64,000 nucleotides of DNA from Planctomycetota bacterium (GTDB lineage Bacteria; Planctomycetota; Phycisphaerae; Phycisphaerales; UBA1924). The position numbers and the translations under genes were made by a program. How positions within the stretch are numbered: position 1 is the stretch's first letter; each line of letters opens with the position of its first letter. The DNA lies in the NCBI GenBank assembly GCA_003696675.1, contig RFGH01000171.1, positions 1 through 64,000 of the forward strand, in the 5' to 3' direction. Below, one piece after another: positions 1 through 9,900 of the stretch. The notes below the pieces were generated by a model that saw only the letters and a program-made list of their open reading frames with translations, had not been told where the DNA came from and ran no database searches.

Positions 1-503
1 GCGGGACGGTGCCGGGGGACCAGTACTGCCCGCGGCGGACTTTCCAGCCGCCGAAGTCGGCGTTCATCCAGACGGTCACGCCCCGGACGATCTGCCGCCC
101 GTCGAAGGTGCTCATGGGATAGACGACATCGACCTTGGCGTCGGAGAGGCGGATCCAGACGCGCCCGATGTGATAGGTGGGCAGGTCGAGCGTTTCCGAG
201 GTCGGGATGACGGCGTCGGGGCCGAGGGCTTCGGCGATGCGGCCGGCCGTCTCGAGGCTGGTGCCTTCGGGGAGGTTGATCGCGTACGCGCCGGGGATGC
301 CGTGGCGGAGGGTGACCCACTCCAGGGCGGTTCGGACGGCGCTCGATGCCATGCGGGAGTTGGGGTCCTGCCCGTCGTTGTAGCTCTCATGCTCGGCGAC
401 ATTGGTGTAGCTGGTGCAGCCACCGAGCGTGCCGGCGAGCCCGAGACCCAGCGTCAGACCGCCCAGGATCACGCCCGCGAACCGCTTGTTCCGATCAACC
501 ATC
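1..503 (-). CDS. Lipoprotein of unknown function, 3' end beyond the window
   Basis: This reading frame is open from an ATG at 503 to the left edge, so it is absent from the ORF track. A strong Shine-Dalgarno (GGAGGTGA) sits 4 bases upstream of the ATG. The product begins MVDRNKRFAGVILGG and has a lipobox LGGC near residue 28, so it should be lipidated and exported. The visible 167 residues include a segment with TYHIGRVWIRLSDAKVDVVYPM that looks like a beta-rich extracytoplasmic domain. I do not recognise a family. The gene is divergent from ubiX. The lipoprotein call is firm and the function is unknown. Confidence 0.75.
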
Positions 504-636
504 CGTCACCTCCCGCGGGGTCCGAGAACACCCCGGACACTCTAAGCGGGCTTGGACGCGTCCGCAGCCGGCCCGGGGTCGAAACCGTGCAGGAAATCGC
601 CGTTCCGCCACGCCGCTGACCAAGTTAGGATCCTCC

Positions 637-1293
637 ATGCCGATGACCGTCCCCCGCAGCCCCGCGCCCGCCGACGCCCCGGAGCCGTCGGGGCGTCGGT
701 TCGTTCTGGGGGTCTCCGGCGCGTCCGGGGCGGCGTACGCCGTGCGCTTCGTCGAGCAGGTCCTGCTGGGCGGGCACGAGCTGCACCTGGTGGTGTCGGA
801 CTACGGCAAGCGGCTGCTGAGCGACGAGCTAGACATCCGCGATCTGTCGCTGGCGACGCTGTGCCCGCACTTGGACGGCTCGGCGGGCGGCGAGGACTTT
901 CGCAAGCGATTGATCCTGCACCCCCACCGCGATGTGGGCGCGGTGATCGCCAGCGGCTCGTTCCTGCATGACGGCATGGCGGTGCTGCCGTGCTCATCGA
1001 CCTCGCTGGGCGCGATCGCGACAGGGGCGGGCAGCAACCTGCTGACGCGGGCCGCGATGGTGACGCTCAAGGAACGCCGCCCGCTGATCGTGTGCCACCG
1101 CGAGAGCCCGCTGAGCCTGGTGGACATCGAGAACATGCGGACGCTGACGCTGGCCGGCGCGGTGATCTGCCCGACGAACCCGGGGCTGTACCTTTGCCCG
1201 ACGACGGTGGACGAGATCGTGGACTTTGTGACGGGCAAGGTGCTGGATCTTCTGCGGATCGGGCACGACCTGAAGATCCGCTGGACAGGCTGA
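637..1293 (+). CDS. ubiX: Flavin prenyltransferase UbiX/Pad1
   Basis: UbiX transfers a dimethylallyl group to FMN, making the prenylated flavin used by UbiD-type decarboxylases. The 218-residue product carries the N-terminal flavin-binding GVSGASGAAYA loop, the central LPCSSTSLGAIATGAGSNLLTRAA segment and the PLIVCHRESPLSLVDIENM segment that mark the family. The track ORF starts at 346, but family homology begins only after the ATG at 637, so I start there; another ATG follows at 643. No ubiD or quinone gene lies nearby, so the partner decarboxylase must be elsewhere. Length and motifs are typical. Confidence 0.93.
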   Translation: MPMTVPRSPAPADAPEPSGRRFVLGVSGASGAAYAVRFVEQVLLGGHELHLVVSDYGKRLLSDELDIRDLSLATLCPHLDGSAGGEDFRKRLILHPHRDVGAVIASGSFLHDGMAVLPCSSTSLGAIATGAGSNLLTRAAMVTLKERRPLIVCHRESPLSLVDIENMRTLTLAGAVICPTNPGLYLCPTTVDEIVDFVTGKVLDLLRIGHDLKIRWTG

Positions 1294-1334
1294 ACCCAGG
1301 GGTTTTGGGACCTTTATTTCTTATTCCCGGGGTA

Positions 1335-1364
1335 TTGACCTTGATGCCGCCGGGTTGTTAGGTT
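1335..1364 (+). promoter_or_regulatory. Candidate sigma70-type promoter for the S74 protein gene
   Basis: TTGACC (1335-1340) and TAGGTT (1359-1364) are separated by 18 bases and lie 42 bases upstream of the ATG at 1406. The match to consensus is moderate and no transcript data are available. Confidence 0.4.
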
Positions 1365-1405
1365 GCTTGCCCGCGATGCCCGCGGGCGGGGAGAGGAGCC
1401 CTCAC

Positions 1406-3145
1406 ATGTCGATTCGTGCCCGTCACTTTCTGTTCGTGGCCGGTGTGGCCGCCGCGCTGTCCGCCTCGATTGCTCGGGGCCAGGCGTTGGACGCGACCTT
1501 CAACTATCAGGGTCGGATCGAGGTCAACGGTTCGGCGCCGACCGGTCTCTATGACATGACCTTCCGGCTCTTCGATGCGCCGACCGGGGGGAACCAGGTC
1601 GGGTTCGCGGGGTTCGGCAATGTGCAGGTCAACGACGGGCTGTTCAATCTGCCGGTCAACTTCGGCGATGCGGCATTCACGCCCGGCCAGTCGCGTTGGG
1701 TGGAGATCGCGGTGCGGGCGCCGGCCGATCCGGCATACACCACGCTGAGCGGGCGTCAGAAGCTCAACGCGACGCCCTTCGCCAGCGTCTCGCGTTTCCC
1801 GTGGACACCGGGCGCCAACGGTCTGACCGCGACCTTCAACGGGAACTTCGTGGGCATCAACCGCCAGAACGCGCTCTCGGGCAACGAGGTCTTCGGCATC
1901 CGCACCAACTTCGGCGGGACGAACTACGGCGGCATGTACATCCAGACCGACTCGGCGCAGGGCAAGCCGTTCTACGGCTACAACACCGGGAACACCAACA
2001 CCGCCTGGACCTATCTGGACGGTGCGTCCGGGTCGTGGCGGCTGTTCCTCGGCGGCGACCGCCTCACGGTGACGGGCACGGGCGACACGGGCATCGGCAC
2101 GACGACGCCGGGCGCGAAGCTGGACGTCGCGGGCGACCTGCGGATCAGCGCGGACGGCACGCTGCGGTTCCCCGACCGGATGGTCGCCGAGTACGGCTTC
2201 TTCCGCAACGAGTTCGAGACCAAGTTCTCGGCGGGGATTTTCTCCTTCGAGTCGCCGAACATCATCCTCGGCAACTTCGAGTACAGCGCGTTCGGCGGCG
2301 GTGTGGTGACCGGCAAGGTCATCGCGGATAGCGCCACCGGCGGGTTCATCGGCGGCGGTGGAAGCTATCGCTCCTTCCAAGGGGTGCCCATCGTTGGTTT
2401 CCAGACGATTTATGACAACTTCGGCACCATCGCAGGCGGTTCGTCCAACACGGTCGGCACGAACGATGGCGATCCGTTCACCCAGACCGGCGGCACCGTC
2501 TCGGGCGGCCTGCAGAACATCGCCTCCGGCGCGTACGCGACCGTGCCCGGCGGCGAGTTGAACCACGCCAACGGCGATTATGCCTTCGCCGCCGGGCGCC
2601 GGGCCAAGGCCAACGGGCCGGGCATGTTCGTGCTCTCCGATTCGAACGACTTTGACTTCGGCGGCACCGGATCGAACGCGATGTTCGCTCGGTTCACCAA
2701 CGGCTACTTCTTCTACACGGGCGTGAACGGCTCGGGCGTTCCCAACGCGGGCGCGCGCCTCCTGGCGGGGTCGGGATCGTGGACGAGCCTGTCGGACGCG
2801 GCGTCGAAGCACGCCTTCGAGCCGGTCGACGCGTTGGAGATCCTCGACAAGGTGGCGTCGATGCCGGTCCAGCGTTGGAGCTACAAGTCCCAGGACGCGG
2901 CGGTGCGGCACATCGGGCCGACGGCGCAGGACTTCCACGCGGCGTTCGGCGTGGGCGACGACCCCAAGGGCATCACCACCGTGGACGCCGACGGCGTGGC
3001 GCTGGCCGCCATCCAGGGACTCAACGCGAAGGTCGAGGCGCAGGCCCGGACCATTGACGCCCAGAACGCCCTGATCGAGTCCCAGCGCCGGGCGATCGAG
3101 GAGTTGGCCCGACGGCTCGAGGCCATCGAGCGCAACGCCGACTGA
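1406..3145 (+). CDS. Secreted surface protein with C-terminal S74 self-cleaving chaperone domain
   Basis: A 579-residue exported protein. The start at 1406 is preceded by GAGAGGAG and gives a signal peptide ending around SIARGQA; the upstream part of the track ORF is not used. The N-terminal LDATFNYQGRIEVNGSAPTGLYDMTFRLFD segment is typical of planctomycete surface proteins. The middle contains YadA-head-like repeats (GGSSNTVG, GTVSGGLQNIASGAYATVPGG, NHANGDYAFAAGRRAKANG). The C-terminal 120 residues match the peptidase S74 intramolecular chaperone: SDAASKHAFEPVD has the Ser and the Lys five residues later that form the cleavage dyad, and a coiled-coil tail follows. By analogy with phage tailspikes, the domain would assist trimer folding and then release itself. 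The ligand is unknown. Confidence 0.8.
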   Translation: MSIRARHFLFVAGVAAALSASIARGQALDATFNYQGRIEVNGSAPTGLYDMTFRLFDAPTGGNQVGFAGFGNVQVNDGLFNLPVNFGDAAFTPGQSRWVEIAVRAPADPAYTTLSGRQKLNATPFASVSRFPWTPGANGLTATFNGNFVGINRQNALSGNEVFGIRTNFGGTNYGGMYIQTDSAQGKPFYGYNTGNTNTAWTYLDGASGSWRLFLGGDRLTVTGTGDTGIGTTTPGAKLDVAGDLRISADGTLRFPDRMVAEYGFFRNEFETKFSAGIFSFESPNIILGNFEYSAFGGGVVTGKVIADSATGGFIGGGGSYRSFQGVPIVGFQTIYDNFGTIAGGSSNTVGTNDGDPFTQTGGTVSGGLQNIASGAYATVPGGELNHANGDYAFAAGRRAKANGPGMFVLSDSNDFDFGGTGSNAMFARFTNGYFFYTGVNGSGVPNAGARLLAGSGSWTSLSDAASKHAFEPVDALEILDKVASMPVQRWSYKSQDAAVRHIGPTAQDFHAAFGVGDDPKGITTVDADGVALAAIQGLNAKVEAQARTIDAQNALIESQRRAIEELARRLEAIERNAD

Positions 3146-3191
3146 CTGGGATCCCGCGATCCGGGGTCGATCGGACGCGTATTACTCCCGC

Positions 3192-4175
3192 GTGTTCGAC
3201 GCGGCGCCCCAGTTCGAGCCCAACCGCCCGGCCGCCCCCGAGGGCGATCGATCCCGTCGCGGGCGGCACGAATGGAGCGGCAGCCACATTGCGGCCGTGC
3301 TGCCCGACGGGCCGTTCCGCGTGATCGTCGGCGTGCTGTGGCTGTTTCAGGCGGTCACGCTGCCGGGCGTGTGGTCGCTGGCCCCCCTGCGGACACCGGC
3401 GGCGTCCGTCGCGGGGTGGGTCGCCGGTGTGGTGGCGCTGGTCGTTTGCGGGTGGTTCCTGTTCGGCGCGGTGCGGCCGCGTCCGTTCACGCGGCGGGAG
3501 GCGTGGCTGGTGCTGGGCGCGGGATTGAACGCCGTGTGGCCCGCGCTGGCGGCACTGGTGGCGCCGCGGGACTCAGAGGCCTTCGGGCTGATCGTGCTCA
3601 TGGCGATGGGCATGGGCGTGCTGCACATCCTGCCCGCCCTGCTGCTGGGCGTGCCCGCGTTTCACCGCGTGGGCGTGGCGGGTGATCGCTGGACGCCGCA
3701 CCAGGCGTCGGGCGATGCGCGATCGGGCGTGCTGCTCGGGCTGAGTGTACTGATCGGCGGATGGGCCGCCGCGTTCGGGATGGGGTTGTTCCTGCTGATC
3801 CACGAGCGCGGGCATATGGAGCCCGGCAAGGGGTACGCGGAACTCGGTGCGGCCATGACCTTCGCGCTGCCGTTCGGGATGTTTCTCGGCTTCTGCTGCG
3901 GCATCTTCTCGGCGATCCTGCCGGTGCCCACCCGGTTCGACCGGTCGATCCCGCGGCTGTTCATCCCGCCCTTCCTGGCGGGCGTGGTCGGCAGCGCGAT
4001 CAACCCGTTTGTCGGCGTGCTGCTGGCCGGCGGGGCACTGCTGCTGATGAGCATCGTCGTGCGCCGCACCTGTCGGCTGCACCCGCCGGGCTACTGCGAG
4101 GCCTGCGGGTATTCGCTGGCGGGCATCGACGGTTCGGTGTGCCCGGAGTGCGGGCATTCGCCCCGCGTGGCGTGA
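3192..4175 (+). CDS. Polytopic membrane protein with C-terminal zinc ribbon
   Basis: The 327-residue product has an N-terminal soluble stretch of about 35 residues, then roughly seven hydrophobic segments (for example VLWLFQAVTLPGVWSLA, GVLLGLSVLIGGWAAAFGMGLFLL). It ends in a rubredoxin-like zinc ribbon, CEACGYSLAGIDGSVCPECG. The C-x2-C-G-Y-x-L ribbon is widespread on planctomycete membrane proteins, but its role is not established. The GTG start at 3192 lacks a good ribosome site, and a start further in is possible. The protein is probably in the cytoplasmic membrane with the ribbon in the cytoplasm. No function can be assigned. Confidence 0.7.
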   Translation: MFDAAPQFEPNRPAAPEGDRSRRGRHEWSGSHIAAVLPDGPFRVIVGVLWLFQAVTLPGVWSLAPLRTPAASVAGWVAGVVALVVCGWFLFGAVRPRPFTRREAWLVLGAGLNAVWPALAALVAPRDSEAFGLIVLMAMGMGVLHILPALLLGVPAFHRVGVAGDRWTPHQASGDARSGVLLGLSVLIGGWAAAFGMGLFLLIHERGHMEPGKGYAELGAAMTFALPFGMFLGFCCGIFSAILPVPTRFDRSIPRLFIPPFLAGVVGSAINPFVGVLLAGGALLLMSIVVRRTCRLHPPGYCEACGYSLAGIDGSVCPECGHSPRVA

Positions 4176-4184
4176 TGCATATCA

Positions 4185-4213
4185 CAAAAAAACGCCCGGA
4201 CCGAGCGGCCCGG
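4185..4213 (-). terminator. Intrinsic terminator of the secreted-protein operon
   Basis: An 8-bp perfect stem (ACGCCCGG/CCGGGCGT) is followed on the minus strand by seven T residues. It lies 25 bases past the stop of the last gene of the 6811-4238 operon. Confidence 0.8.
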
Positions 4214-4237
4214 GCGTGCGATGCGTTCACACCATGA

Positions 4238-4888
4238 TCAGCGACGCCGACGCGTGCCCACCAGCCCACCGATGGCGAGCGCGGCGAGGGGACCGGCCGC
4301 CGGGGCTGGGCGGGTGCTTGCGCCCCATGCGCCGAGGTCGATCGATCCGTCCGTGCCCAGGACCGGGCGTTCGCGGCCGTAATCGAACGCGAGCGTGATC
4401 TCGCCCGGCGTCCAGCCGGGCAGGGGGTTGCCGCCCGCGTCGCCGACGAAGACCTCGTAGGTGACCTCGTGATGCCCGTGGACTTGCGTGGCGTACCAGT
4501 TGTGCGTCATGGTTCCGTTCCACTGCCAGACCGGGTCGGAACCGGCCGTGCCGAGGATCGGATCGAAGCCGAACTCTGAATACACCGACAGCCACGGCGA
4601 GCCGACGATCTCGCGCACGAACACGCCCGAGCCGGGCGGGATCGAGATGAAACCGTTGGCCAGCCAGCCGAACTGGGCGTTGTAGCCCGTGCCGTTGAGC
4701 ACGCTGGCGTCACCGACGAAGCCGTCGCCCTCCTGCATGACCACGGTGCTCATCGAGGGCGATTCGAACGACAGGAAGACCTGCTGCTGGAACACGCTGA
4801 CGAGCAGGTGGCTCATCGGCCCGCCCAGCGATGGATCGGCCATCGCCGGGGCGGCGGCGACCGTCAGGAGCGCGATCGCGGTACGCAT
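4238..4888 (-). CDS. Secreted PEP-CTERM-like protein, paralogue of the upstream gene
   Basis: A 216-residue exported protein with a signal peptide (MRTAIALLTVAAAPAMA) and a C-terminal sorting tail, RPAPAAGPLAALAIGGLVGTRRRR: proline-rich motif, hydrophobic helix, basic end. Such tails are normally processed by an exosortase-type enzyme in the membrane. The body is clearly related to the preceding gene: GYNAQFGWLANGFI, ILGTAGSDPVWQWNGTMTHNWYA and VTYEVFVGDAGGNPLPG all have counterparts there. The ATG at 4888 overlaps the previous stop as TGATG, so translation is probably coupled. A GTG at 4891 is an alternative start. The body domain is not recognised. Confidence 0.72.
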   Translation of the reverse strand: MRTAIALLTVAAAPAMADPSLGGPMSHLLVSVFQQQVFLSFESPSMSTVVMQEGDGFVGDASVLNGTGYNAQFGWLANGFISIPPGSGVFVREIVGSPWLSVYSEFGFDPILGTAGSDPVWQWNGTMTHNWYATQVHGHHEVTYEVFVGDAGGNPLPGWTPGEITLAFDYGRERPVLGTDGSIDLGAWGASTRPAPAAGPLAALAIGGLVGTRRRR

Positions 4889-5529
4889 CACGATCCCCTC
4901 CGCCGTCGGGCGGCCAGCAGACCGCCCACGCCCAGAACGCCGAGCGCGCCCGGCGTGGGCACGGCGCGGAAGTAGAGCGTGACCGTGGCGTCGGCGTAGC
5001 CGGCCACGGCGTTGCCGGCCGCGTCGCTGACGAAGATGCGGTAGGTCGCCTCGTAGTCGCCGTTGAGTTCGGCAGCGTACCAGTTGTGGACCATGGTGCC
5101 GGGCCAGTCCCAGACCATGGAAGAGCCGGCGGTGCCGAAGATCGGGTTGTAGGTGTGGCTGGCTTTCATCATGCGCATCCCGCCCTCGTAGGTCTCCAGC
5201 CCGGGCGTGGCGCTGAGGAGTTCGATCGAGATGCCGTTGCCGGGGCCCGGATCGATGAATCCGTCGGCCAGCCAGCCGTACTGGTCGCCGTAGGCCTTGC
5301 CTTCCAGCACCGACGCTGCGCCGAGATAGGTCTCACCGGGGAAACGCTGGAGGATGGTGCGCTCATCGCCCCAGTCGGCGTGGGCGTGCAGAGTGTTGCC
5401 TTCCAGCGAGATCATGATGTGCCGCATGGGCATGCCGACATTGTGGGGCCAGATCGGCTCGGCGCCGGCCAGGCCGCTGAACATCGAAACCGCAACGATC
5501 ATCGAGAACTTGTTCATGTGGTGATCCAT
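4888..5529 (-). CDS. Secreted PEP-CTERM-like protein
   Basis: A 213-residue exported protein. The signal peptide (NKFSMIVAVSMFSGLAGA) is followed by a domain containing YGDQYGWLADGFIDPGPGNG and TYNPIFGTAGSSMVWDWPGTMVHNWYAAELNGDYEATYRIFVSDAAGNAVAG, then a sorting tail VPTPGALGVLGVGGLLAARRRRGS. It and the next gene are a tandem duplication. The ATG at 5529 directly abuts the stop of the prepilin-like gene; a second ATG at 5517 could instead be used and leaves a more compact signal peptide. The domain is unnamed to me. An extracellular structural or matrix role is inferred from the tail. Confidence 0.72.
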   Translation of the reverse strand: MDHHMNKFSMIVAVSMFSGLAGAEPIWPHNVGMPMRHIMISLEGNTLHAHADWGDERTILQRFPGETYLGAASVLEGKAYGDQYGWLADGFIDPGPGNGISIELLSATPGLETYEGGMRMMKASHTYNPIFGTAGSSMVWDWPGTMVHNWYAAELNGDYEATYRIFVSDAAGNAVAGYADATVTLYFRAVPTPGALGVLGVGGLLAARRRRGS

Positions 5530-6306
5530 TCAATTTTTCAGTGCGGGGTCGGGGTTCCAGAGATCCAGGCCCCGCGTCGGGTCATAGGTGGACGCGAAGT
5601 CGCGCGACTCCGCGTGGGTATCGAGAAACACATACCCGGACCGGTCGCCGTGGCGATCGACGCTCACGCCGTCGCCCGCGGGCACGTTCCGGGTTGTCCA
5701 GAAATGGGCCATGATGTGATCGATCCGTGCCGCTTCGGGCAGCTCGCCGAAGAGCAGCGTCTTGGACGGGCGTGGCGCCCGGTCCAGCATGCGCCACGGC
5801 TCGTTCGTGTTGCCGGGCTGCGACGGATCGATCTCACGCACGGTCAGTTCGAAGTAGACATTCAGCCCGTAGCTGTAGACCGGCATGCCGAAGGGCAGGC
5901 CGGGCAGGGTCTCGGGGCTGGTGCGTCGGTCGTGGGGGCAGCGGTAGTGGGTGTTGGTGGCATGCCACCAGCCGTCGTTGTCCCACGCGGTGGTGTCCGA
6001 ATCGAAGGGAGCGCCTGTGAGCGGCTCGTAGAGCGCCGCCGCCCAGGGGAGCCGCCCGAAGCCGGCCGAGTGCATCGACCGCGGCACGGCGCCGCCATGA
6101 TCGTCGGCGTACATCGACAGAGTCTGTCCCAGCGTCCGCAGACGCGACAGGCACACGGCCGATCGGGCCGAACTCCGCGCTGACGAGATCGCGGGCAGCA
6201 GCAGGCCCGTCAGCAGCGCGATGATCGCGATGACAACGAGCAGCTCGATCAGCGTGAAGGCACGCCGACCCCGCGGGCGATGGCCCGCGGCGCAGATCAT
6301 CCACAT
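5530..6306 (-). CDS. Type II pseudopilin-like protein with prepilin cleavage motif
   Basis: The 258-residue product starts [40 protein letters not shown], a class III prepilin leader with the Phe+1/Glu+5 arrangement, followed by the hydrophobic assembly helix. The rest ([21 protein letters not shown], then YSYGLNVYF and [14 protein letters not shown]) resembles the abundant planctomycete prepilin-like proteins related to the DUF1559 group. I use the ATG at 6306 with GGGAG upstream, because the track ORF start at 6471 adds 55 residues before the leader. Prepilin peptidase would process it. It is the second gene of a four-gene operon whose last two genes encode PEP-CTERM proteins. Confidence 0.82.
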   Translation of the reverse strand: MWMICAAGHRPRGRRAFTLIELLVVIAIIALLTGLLLPAISSARSSARSAVCLSRLRTLGQTLSMYADDHGGAVPRSMHSAGFGRLPWAAALYEPLTGAPFDSDTTAWDNDGWWHATNTHYRCPHDRRTSPETLPGLPFGMPVYSYGLNVYFELTVREIDPSQPGNTNEPWRMLDRAPRPSKTLLFGELPEAARIDHIMAHFWTTRNVPAGDGVSVDRHGDRSGYVFLDTHAESRDFASTYDPTRGLDLWNPDPALKN

Positions 6307-6379
6307 GGCAAGGCTCCCGTGGCGGGGCGCGCAACGCCCCGCCGGACACGCCGGACTCACATCACGAACGACGCGGGCG

Positions 6380-6811
6380 TCAGGCGCGGGGAGGCGGGGT
6401 CGGGATCTCGAGCCAGCGTGAACGAGGCGACGCGCATGCCTCCGGGACCGCCAACGCCACACCGGAATCAATGAACGACGCGTCGCTTGCCGAGCCGACC
6501 AGCAGGAACAGCCCGGCCATCAGGGACTCGGCCGCCGTGCCGAGGTGCATCACGAACCGTTCGGTGCCGGATTGTCGCAGGGCGACGCGTCCGGGATCGA
6601 TGCGCGGCTCTTCGCCCGAACAACCGCTTTGGCCCGTCAGTCCGAGGACGCACAGCGGGCAATCCTCGGGCATCTCCAGCGGGCGGCAATCGCACAACGC
6701 CTGGCCGCAGACCGACCACACCGGGCGGTGGGAAAGCATGCGCGAAATGGCCGGTGCCCAGCCGGAACTGACCAGAATCAGCCCGAGACTGAACAGGGCG
6801 CAGGCACACAT
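6380..6811 (-). CDS. Small membrane-anchored protein with a cysteine cluster, unknown
   Basis: About 143 residues from the ATG at 6811. An N-terminal hydrophobic segment ([22 protein letters not shown]) is followed by a cysteine-rich stretch [23 protein letters not shown] that could bind a metal. A second hydrophobic patch, [17 protein letters not shown], comes later. The gene lies 73 bases upstream of the prepilin-like gene on the same strand, so it is probably the first gene of that operon. No family is recognised. The start is uncertain because the frame is open to 6874. The codon pattern and the membrane segment argue that it is real. Confidence 0.55.
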   Translation of the reverse strand: MCACALFSLGLILVSSGWAPAISRMLSHRPVWSVCGQALCDCRPLEMPEDCPLCVLGLTGQSGCSGEEPRIDPGRVALRQSGTERFVMHLGTAAESLMAGLFLLVGSASDASFIDSGVALAVPEACASPRSRWLEIPTPPPRA

Positions 6812-6943
6812 GCGCAGGATGGGCGATTCCGATTGCACAGGATGGATTCTAGTCCGGCGGGAATCGCGGCACAACTTTCAAAGTCAGGGGCGCCTTGCTT
6901 TCAAACCCGTGCCGGGAATGCAACGAGTGATGGAATCACTCCT

Positions 6944-9900
6944 TCAGCCACGGGCGTACTGCTTGCGTCGGTCGTCCTTGTTCAGTTCGATGGAGACGCC
7001 GCCGGCCAGGCGGACCGAGTCCGGGCCGGCCTGGTCGCAGATCTTGCGGACGAGGTCGGGGCGGAGTTGGGCGTGCTTGAGACCCTTGGGCTCGACGAGG
7101 ACCCAGGCGTCATCGGTCTCGATGATGATCTCGACGGGTCGGGGGCTTCTGCCAAGCGACAGGTCGGACGGGTCGGGCTGTTCGCTGAGGATGTCGCGGA
7201 CGGCGGCGACCTTGGCCGGTGCGGTGCCGTTGAGCCGTTTGGCGCGGAGCATGACCTGGATGGTGCCCTGCTCGAGGGGGTGGCCGTCGATGGGGACGAT
7301 CCGGTCGACGATGATCTGGGCGTCGCCGCGCGAGTGGTCGAGCCGGCCCATGAAGAACTTGGGCTGGTCGGACTCGAAGAGGTGCCCGAACTGCTGGTAG
7401 ACATTGGCGAAGAGCACGGCGTCGGTGGCGCCGGTCGCGTCCTCGATGGTGAGGATGGCCATCTTCTGCCCGGCGCTGCGTCCGTTCTTGACGATGATCG
7501 TCCGCAGGCTCTGGACCATGGCGGGGACGATGACGCGCTTGTCCTGCGGCAGGGCCTTGAGGGCGGACACGGTCAGCGGGGTGAAGGCGCGGGCCCAGTT
7601 GCCCCACTCTTCCAGCGGATGGCTGGAGACGTAGAAGCCGAGGGTTTCCTTCTCCTGCTTGAGCAGTTCGGCCTCCGACCAGGCGGGAACCTTGGCCAGA
7701 GGGGTGGCTTCGGCTTTGCCCGCGGCGGGCTCGGGCTCGGCGAACATGCCTCCGCCGAACAGAGCGCCTTGGCCGGCGGCTTTGTCCGCGGCCAACTTCT
7801 GACCGGCGCTGACCGCCTGATCGATGGTCGCGACCATGGCCGCCCGCGCGTCGCGCCCGTGCAGCGAGTCGAACGCACCCGCCTTGACCAGCGCCTCGAT
7901 CGTGGCCTTGTTCACCACGCTCGACGGGACCCGCTCGCAGAAATCGAAGAGGGAGGTGAACTGCCTGTGTTCCTGCTCCGCCCCGTCTCTTCGCTTCTCC
8001 GTTGTTCCGTCTCTTTCTGAAATGATCGCATCGATCGCCTTGGCCCCCGCCCCCTTGATCGCCCGCAAGCCGAAGCGGATCTGGCCGGTGTCGGCGCGGC
8101 GCGGCTCGTCTTTGCCGTAGACGACAAAGAAGTCGGCCCGCGATAGGTTGACATCCGGCGGCATGACCTCCACGCCCGTGCGGACCGTTTCGCCCGTTCT
8201 GGGGTCGATCGAGCGGGTGCGCTTGCAGTCTTCGAGGTAAGGGATCCAGTCGCTGACCTTCTGGGCCTGGCTCTCGAAGGTCAGAAACGCGGCCATGTAG
8301 TGCGCCGGGAAGTAAGTCTTCAGATACGCCGTCTGGTACGCCACGATGGCGTAGCCCGTCGAGTGCGACTTGTTGAAGCCGTAGCCGGCGAACTTCAAGA
8401 TCAGCTCGAACAGCTCCTCAGCCTGGTTCTTGGGCAATCCCTGACGCGCCGCGCCCTCGACGAACTTGGGGCGCTCGGCGGCGATGATCTTCTCTTTCTT
8501 CTTGCTGATCGCCTTGATGAGTCCGTATGCCGAGCGCAGCGGGATGCCGCCCAGCTCATGGACGATCTGCATGACCTGTTCCTGGTAGACCATCACGCCG
8601 TAGGTCTCGGCGGTGAACTTATCGACGATCGGGTGCACTTTCGGCACGGCGTCCTGCCCGTGCTTGCGACGGTTGTAATCGGGGATCAGGTCCATCGGGC
8701 CGGGGCGGAACAGGGCGTTGGCGGCGATAAGGTCCTCGAGCCGGTCGGGCTTCATCTCCGTCAGCAGCCGGCGCATGCCGCCGGATTCGAACTGGAACAC
8801 GCCGGTCGTGTCGCCCCGACGGAACATCTCGAAGACCCGCTGGTCGTCGAACTTCAGTCGTTCGAGGTCCAGCGGATCGTCGCCGCCGTCGCCCCGCTCG
8901 CGCCCGACGGCGCGGTAGATCTCGTCCTTGGGCAGCGTCTCGCGGATGAGCTCTTTGGCCCGTTCGATCACGCTGAGCGTGCGCAGGCCCAGGAAGTCCA
9001 TCTTGAGCAGGCCCATCTTCTCGCAGGTCGGGCCGTCCCACTGCGTGACGATCTCGTTCTCCGCGGCCTGCGGCGCCTTGTACAGCGGCACCACCTCGTA
9101 CAGCGGGCGGGTCGCGACGATCACGCCCGCGGCGTGAACGGACGAGTGCCGCGCCTGGCCCTCGAAGGTTCGAGCGGTGTCGATCACGCGGCGAACAAGC
9201 TCGTCCCGGTCGTACCAGTCCTTGAGGTCCGGCTCCTGCTCGAGCGCCTTGTCGAGCGTCATCTTCAGCTCTTCGGGCACCAGCTTGGCGAGCTTGTCCG
9301 CGTCGGACAGCGGCATCTCGAGCACGCGGGCCACATCACGGATCGCGGCGCGGGCCTTGAGCGTTCCGAAGGTGATGATCTGGGCGACATGCCCGTACTT
9401 GTCGCGGACATAGTTGATGACATCGCCGCGCCCGTCCTGGCACAGGTCGATATCGATATCGGGGTATTCGGTCCGGTCCGGGTCGGTGAACCGCTCGAAC
9501 AGCAGGCCGTAGTGCACCGGGCAGGCGTTGGACAGGCCCAGCACATAGCCGACCATCGTGCCCACGCCCGAACCACGGGCGTTGGCCGGGATGCCGCGCT
9601 GACGACCCCAGTTGACGAAGTCCCACACGATCAGGAAGTAGGCCGAGATCAGCTTGTCGGCCAGGATCTTGAGTTCGCGGTTCAGGCGTGCCCACTTGTC
9701 GAAGCCCGCTGCGTCGGACGCCGAGACACGGGCCTTGGACGCGGCGTCCGTGCCCTCGATCAGATCGTGCTGGTGCGTCAGAATCCCCGGCCCGTACCGC
9801 CACACCATGCCCGCCTCGCACAGCATGCGGAGCGCCTTGTCGCAGTCCTTCTTGAGCTCCTCCTGCTTGAGCGACGGGTCCGTTGCCGGCTCGAGCGGGA

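Noticed and set aside
1358-2938. 526-residue minus-strand ORF opposite the S74 protein gene
   Set aside because: Arg/Val/Gly-rich shadow frame of a high-GC gene; the plus strand has a signal peptide, repeats and a conserved C-terminal domain.
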